Positions 55,140-58,720 of a DNA stretch of 58,720 nucleotides are shown here, in pieces. Source of the DNA: an uncultured Synechococcales cyanobacterium (GTDB lineage: Bacteria > Cyanobacteriota > Cyanobacteriia > CAIUCS01); the NCBI GenBank assembly GCA_903897715.1, contig CAIUCS010000028.1, positions 1 through 58,720 of the forward strand, written 5' to 3'. The position numbers and the translations under genes were made by a program. The notes beneath the pieces were generated by a model. It saw nothing but the letters and a program-made list of their open reading frames with translations, had not been told where the DNA came from and searched no databases. Each line of letters begins with the position of its first letter. The first letter of the stretch is position 1.

Positions 55140-55667
55140 ATGGGAAAAACTTTGGAGGATAAAAAGGAGGCAGTAACACAACTGAAACACCTTTTGAGTG
55201 AGTCCCAATTGGCATTGGTGATTGACTATAAGGGGTTAACCGTAGCTGAGATTACTGATCTGCGTAAACGATTAAGAGCCCAAGATACGGTTTGCAAAGT
55301 AACTAAAAACACCCTCATGCGAATTGCAGTTGATGGAGATCATCGATGGCAACCATTGACTGAGTTTTTATCTGATTCGTCAGCATTCCTTTTGGTGAAG
55401 GAAAACATGGGCGGAGCCATCAAAGCCTATCAAGACTTCCAAAAAGTAACTAAAAAAACTGAATTAAGGGGCGGTGTATTTGAAGGTCAGGCACTTAGAG
55501 AAGCAGACATCAAAGCAATTAGTGATCTACCCTCTAAGGATCAACTCATGGCTCAAGTGGCTGGTGCTATCAACGGGGTAACTACCAAGATAGCGTTAGG
55601 GGTTAAAGAGGTTCCAGGGTCTTTAGCACGGGCAATCAAAGCAATTTCTGAACAGGAAGCTGCCTAA
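55140..55667 (+). CDS. rplJ: 50S ribosomal protein L10
   Basis: This 175-residue L10 anchors the L7/L12 dimers on the ribosome stalk. It begins M-G-K-T-L-E-D-K-K and has [13 protein letters not shown] and K-N-T-L-M-R-I-A. A very strong ribosome-binding site, AGGAGGTGA (55125-55132), precedes the ATG. Expression is set by the leader at 54880-55045. Confidence 0.98.
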   Translation: MGKTLEDKKEAVTQLKHLLSESQLALVIDYKGLTVAEITDLRKRLRAQDTVCKVTKNTLMRIAVDGDHRWQPLTEFLSDSSAFLLVKENMGGAIKAYQDFQKVTKKTELRGGVFEGQALREADIKAISDLPSKDQLMAQVAGAINGVTTKIALGVKEVPGSLARAIKAISEQEAA

Positions 55668-55756
55668 CCGGGTTTTCCAAGTCTCATGGAGAATCAATTC
55701 AGTCCAAATTTTCAAGTGTATTTGATTCAATTATTTATTCAATTAAGGAGATTGTC

Positions 55757-56158
55757 ATGTCTGCAAAAACTGATGAGATTTTAGAAAAACTAAAAACGCT
55801 TTCTTTGCTGGAAGCTGCTGAACTCGTCAAACAAATTGAAGAGGCATTCGGGGTTAGCGCTGCTGCGCCTGTAGGGGGTTTTGCCATTGCTGCGGTTCCG
55901 GGAGCTGGAGGAGCGGCGGCGGTAGTTGAGGAAGTTGAAGAACAAACAGAATTTGATGTCATTCTGACTGAAGTTCCTGCTGACAAGAAGATTGCCATTC
56001 TAAAAGTAGTACGGGAACTTACAGGTCTGGGATTGAAAGAAGCGAAAGAAGTAGTAGAATCAGCGCCCAAAAACATCAAGGAAGGTATTGCCAAGGAAGC
56101 TGCTGAAGAAGCGAAGAAGAAGATCGAAGAAGCTGGGGGTAAAGCAACTGTTAAGTAA
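55757..56158 (+). CDS. rplL: 50S ribosomal protein L7/L12
   Basis: This 133-residue stalk protein has an N-terminal dimerisation helix pair, a Gly/Ala/Val-rich hinge (about 35-56) and the C-terminal factor-binding domain ([16 protein letters not shown]). AAGGAG lies just before the ATG. It ends the secE-rplL block. Confidence 0.98.
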   Translation: MSAKTDEILEKLKTLSLLEAAELVKQIEEAFGVSAAAPVGGFAIAAVPGAGGAAAVVEEVEEQTEFDVILTEVPADKKIAILKVVRELTGLGLKEAKEVVESAPKNIKEGIAKEAAEEAKKKIEEAGGKATVK

Positions 56159-56179
56159 TTGTTAAAGATTTATTGACTC

Positions 56180-56213
56180 TCCCCCGCTAACCGTTCATAG
56201 AACGTAAGGGGGA
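56180..56213 (+). terminator. Stem-loop after rplL
   Basis: The outer stem TCCCCC/GGGGGA (56180-56185 with 56208-56213) encloses an inner CGTTC/GAACG hairpin with an ATA loop. There is no T-tract. Confidence 0.45.
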
Positions 56214-56371
56214 CTGTCAGGTCTTAGGTTCTTACCAAAATTCTCTGGACTTACCCGAACCATCCCCCTAGATCCCTTGCAAATTTTCAATATAATTCCC
56301 TATGATGGGATTCATCTCAGCCCAACATAGAACCGAGTCAGTTTTCCAAGTAACCAATATTGAGAATAAAT

Positions 56372-57865
56372 ATGATTACAACTGTCCCGTTACCCCAAAC
56401 GTTTACAATTCCTGGGATTCAATCTGGTCTGCCTGATATTTGTGGTAGAGAAGCTGAAATTCAGGCAGCTGTAAACCATTCGGAACCAGTTTTCTTGCCA
56501 ACTACTTCCCTAAAGCTAGAGCTCCTCACTTCTACATTTTCCTGTGCTTTACACATGCACCAACCCACTATTCCGGCAGGGGTGAATGGTGAGTTAATCA
56601 GTAATTTACAGCACATGTTTGAGCATCAGGGAGACGGGGATAACCATAATGCTGGGGTATTTGCATGGTGCTATGGTCGCATGGGGGAGTTTATTCCTGA
56701 TTTAGTTGCCCAAGGTGACAATCCTCGAATTATGTTGGACTACTCTGGCAATTTGCTTTGGGGTTTAATCCAAATGGGCAGAAGTGATATTATCGATAAA
56801 CTAAAGTTAATTACCTGTAATCCCAAGTATCAACCTTATGTAGAATGGCTTGGAACCATGTGGAGCCATGCGGTTGCACCCTCCACCCCCATCCCTGACT
56901 TAAAGCTACAAATTCAGGCATGGCAACATCATTTTGCATCAATTTTTGGGATTGATGCTTTGAAGCGAGTGAAGGGATTTTCTCCGCCAGAAATGCACAT
57001 GCCCAATCATCCTGACACCTTATACCAGTATGTTAAAGCGTTGAAGGAATGCGGTTATCGCTGGTTAATGGTACAAGAGCATTCAGTAGAACAATTGGAT
57101 GGATCTAGTCTCACCCAAGATCAAAAATATATTCCTAACCGCTTGGTGGCACGCAATTCAAAGGGAGATGTCGTTAGCATCACGGCTTTGATCAAAACCC
57201 AGGGTTCTGATACCAAGTTGGTTGCTCAAATGCAGCCCTACCATGAGGCTAAAAGCAGAGGTCGGCAAGTGATTGCGGGTAAATCTGTTCCCGGTTGTGT
57301 TACCCAAATTGCCGATGGAGAAAATGGGGGGGTAATGATGAACGAGTTTCCCCGTGGTTTCAACCCGGTTTGGGCACAACTGCGACAAGTAGGGCAAACA
57401 GAAACTGGGGTAACTGGAGTTAATGGTACAGAGTATATTGAATTGCTAGAATCGGCGGGAGTTGATCCGGAGGATTATCCAGAAATCCAAGCCGTCCAAC
57501 AACATAAGATCTGGCTACGGGTTGACCCCACCCAATCCACTACTGAGGCTGTGGAAAAGGCGATCCAAGATTTGAAACAAATTGATTATCGCTTCCACAT
57601 GGATGGTGCCTCTTGGACTGATGACCTGAGTTGGGTTAACGGATATGATAACGTTCTGGAACCAATGAATCAACTTAGTGCTAACTTTCATCAAAAATTT
57701 GACTCATTGGTGGAGAATGACCCGTCTGTAACCCAAACTCGCCAATACCAGGAAGCTTTGTTATATAACTTGCTGGTTCAAACCAGTTGTTTCCGCTACT
57801 GGGGGCAGGGAACTTGGACGGACTATGCAAGGGAGTTATATCGACGGGGAGAGGCGTTGGTGTAA
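56372..57865 (+). CDS. Glycoside hydrolase family 57 protein
   Basis: GH57 enzymes act on alpha-glucans (amylase, branching enzyme, amylopullulanase). The 497-residue protein has the N-terminal motif L-H-M-H-Q-P and a G-F-S-P-P-E-M-H-M-P block that should include the catalytic glutamate. A late D-G-A-S-W-T-D-D-L-S-W region could supply the acid/base residue. A glycogen-related role is likely but its specificity cannot be told. Start is the ATG at 56372. It is monocistronic and converges with purN. Confidence 0.87.
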   Translation: MITTVPLPQTFTIPGIQSGLPDICGREAEIQAAVNHSEPVFLPTTSLKLELLTSTFSCALHMHQPTIPAGVNGELISNLQHMFEHQGDGDNHNAGVFAWCYGRMGEFIPDLVAQGDNPRIMLDYSGNLLWGLIQMGRSDIIDKLKLITCNPKYQPYVEWLGTMWSHAVAPSTPIPDLKLQIQAWQHHFASIFGIDALKRVKGFSPPEMHMPNHPDTLYQYVKALKECGYRWLMVQEHSVEQLDGSSLTQDQKYIPNRLVARNSKGDVVSITALIKTQGSDTKLVAQMQPYHEAKSRGRQVIAGKSVPGCVTQIADGENGGVMMNEFPRGFNPVWAQLRQVGQTETGVTGVNGTEYIELLESAGVDPEDYPEIQAVQQHKIWLRVDPTQSTTEAVEKAIQDLKQIDYRFHMDGASWTDDLSWVNGYDNVLEPMNQLSANFHQKFDSLVENDPSVTQTRQYQEALLYNLLVQTSCFRYWGQGTWTDYARELYRRGEALV

Positions 57866-57912
57866 TCTCTGCCAATTGTCACCATTTTTGTGGTTTTATT
57901 AAAACCATGATC

Positions 57913-58557
57913 TTAACAGTTGCCTAAACTATCAGATTGTATCGCCAAGGAAATGGCTCGGGGTAGAATCCGATGTTCTTCCACTTGAATCCTTGAATGT
58001 AATGACTCTAGGCTGTCTCCTGGTAAAACAGGCACGGCTGATTGAATGAGAATTGGACCACTGTCCACCGCTAGAATAACCTGATGAACCGTACACCCCG
58101 TAATTTTAACCCCTGATTTCAGGGCTTGTTCCACAGCTCCAATTCCTGGGAAACTGGGCAATAGACTGGGATGGATGTTTAATATCCGTTGGGGAAAGGC
58201 ATCAATTAATTCTTGGGTGACTAACCGCATCCACCCCGCCATAATGACCCATTCCACTTGAAAATCAACCAATGTTTTGATGATGTGTTGATCTAAGGCT
58301 GATCGACTTGCAAATTCCCGATGATTGAGTAACACGGATGGAATATTGAAGCGGTCAGCCCGTTGTTTGACGAAAGCTTGGGGATTATTATAAATTAATA
58401 GAACAATGCGGGCATGAAGTTCACCAGCCTCAATTGCTTGGGCGATCGCCTCCAAATTACTCCCATTTCCAGAAGCCATAATTCCCAACCGAACCGGGGG
58501 GCGGTGGGTGAAGATTGGCGGTGTTTCAGCGGGAGAAATTAAACTAGGGGTAGCCAT
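57913..58557 (-). CDS. purN: Phosphoribosylglycinamide formyltransferase (PurN)
   Basis: PurN transfers a formyl group from 10-formyl-tetrahydrofolate to GAR in purine synthesis. The 214-residue protein has the S-G-N-G-S-N-L phosphate-binding loop and the catalytic N-I-H-P-S-L-L-P region. G-C-T-V-H and D-S-G-P-I-L complete the Asn/His/Asp set. A ~25-residue non-conserved N-terminal extension precedes R-L-G-I-M-A-S-G. I use the ATG at 58557; a TTG at 58584 is also in frame. Confidence 0.95.
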   Translation of the reverse strand: MATPSLISPAETPPIFTHRPPVRLGIMASGNGSNLEAIAQAIEAGELHARIVLLIYNNPQAFVKQRADRFNIPSVLLNHREFASRSALDQHIIKTLVDFQVEWVIMAGWMRLVTQELIDAFPQRILNIHPSLLPSFPGIGAVEQALKSGVKITGCTVHQVILAVDSGPILIQSAVPVLPGDSLESLHSRIQVEEHRILPRAISLAIQSDSLGNC

Positions 58558-58720
58558 AGGTCGAGCAACAACTCCCACTGTCAACTGCTAAGAGCGGTCT
58601 GATGGGGGCTGCTCACATTCACCAATGAGAGTTTTTGTCTCCCAGGCTGTGCATCCACTAAGCCTCCACCAGCAGCAAACGGTTGTCCTACCGTCCGTTT
58701 AAGTAGGTTCAAACGTGCGT

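Overview
The window is cyanobacterial chromosome. Photosystem I genes (psaF-psaJ, psaC), a CO2-uptake NDH-1 operon, the OCP regulator FRP, Ycf51, a CCB-like cytochrome b6f assembly factor and a plant/cyanobacterial-type RNA-binding protein are all recognisable. The HIP1 octamer GCGATCGC also occurs at least 20 times (about one expected by chance). Gene order is mosaic, with short operons and many single genes on both strands, as is usual in cyanobacteria. I cannot name a genus.

Layout. 1-10 kb: a partial EF-hand protein, a B12-binding radical SAM enzyme, a MltA-type lytic transglycosylase, a Gdt1/Mnx-type cation exporter, psaF-psaJ, a group 2 sigma factor and an amidase/coiled-coil/gpsA operon. 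10-20 kb: a CCB-like protein, an RRM protein, glcE-glcF, an orphan DevB-type membrane fusion protein, a two-helix K+ channel with RCK domains, a di-iron ferritin-like protein, a relic ribbon-helix-helix gene and tatA. 20-27 kb: psaC, a pseudouridine synthase, a RodZ-like protein, a fused MoaC-MobA gene, a decayed gene, a Lon-N protein, mnmA, def and tRNA-Gln. 27-32 kb: ndhF-ndhD-chp, encoding the CO2-hydrating NDH-1MS module. 32-42 kb: a DUF3370 protein, an MBOAT acyltransferase, a pseudopilin, DAHP synthase, comB, tlyA, cobW, a WecG/TagA glycosyltransferase, a tnpB relic and a type II peroxiredoxin. 42-51 kb: frp, ccdA, an M16 peptidase, gatA, sufU, ycf51, a glycerol-dehydrogenase-like enzyme and grxC-gshB. 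51-58.7 kb: efp-accB facing left, secE-nusG-rplK-rplA-(L10 leader)-rplJ-rplL facing right, a GH57 enzyme and purN.

Functional links. Most genes are housekeeping. Co-oriented pairs that make sense are glcE-glcF (glycolate oxidation), grxC-gshB (glutathione synthesis and use), efp-accB, mnmA-def, and ndhF-ndhD-chp (one membrane module plus its hydration subunit). The secE-rplL block is the conserved translation/transcription cluster, with an intact L10-leader attenuator between rplA and rplJ.

Mobile DNA is present only as relics: a frameshifted 3' end of tnpB, a ribbon-helix-helix gene with an in-frame stop, and small palindromic elements, including a 133-bp element with perfect 16-bp terminal inverted repeats. 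I found no CRISPR array, rRNA, prophage or intact insertion sequence. I see no clear new multi-gene system. The items most worth a second look are the MoaC-MobA fusion, frp without a nearby ocp, the uncharacterised di-iron protein, the atypical K+ channel filter, the structured leader in front of cobW and the palindromic elements.
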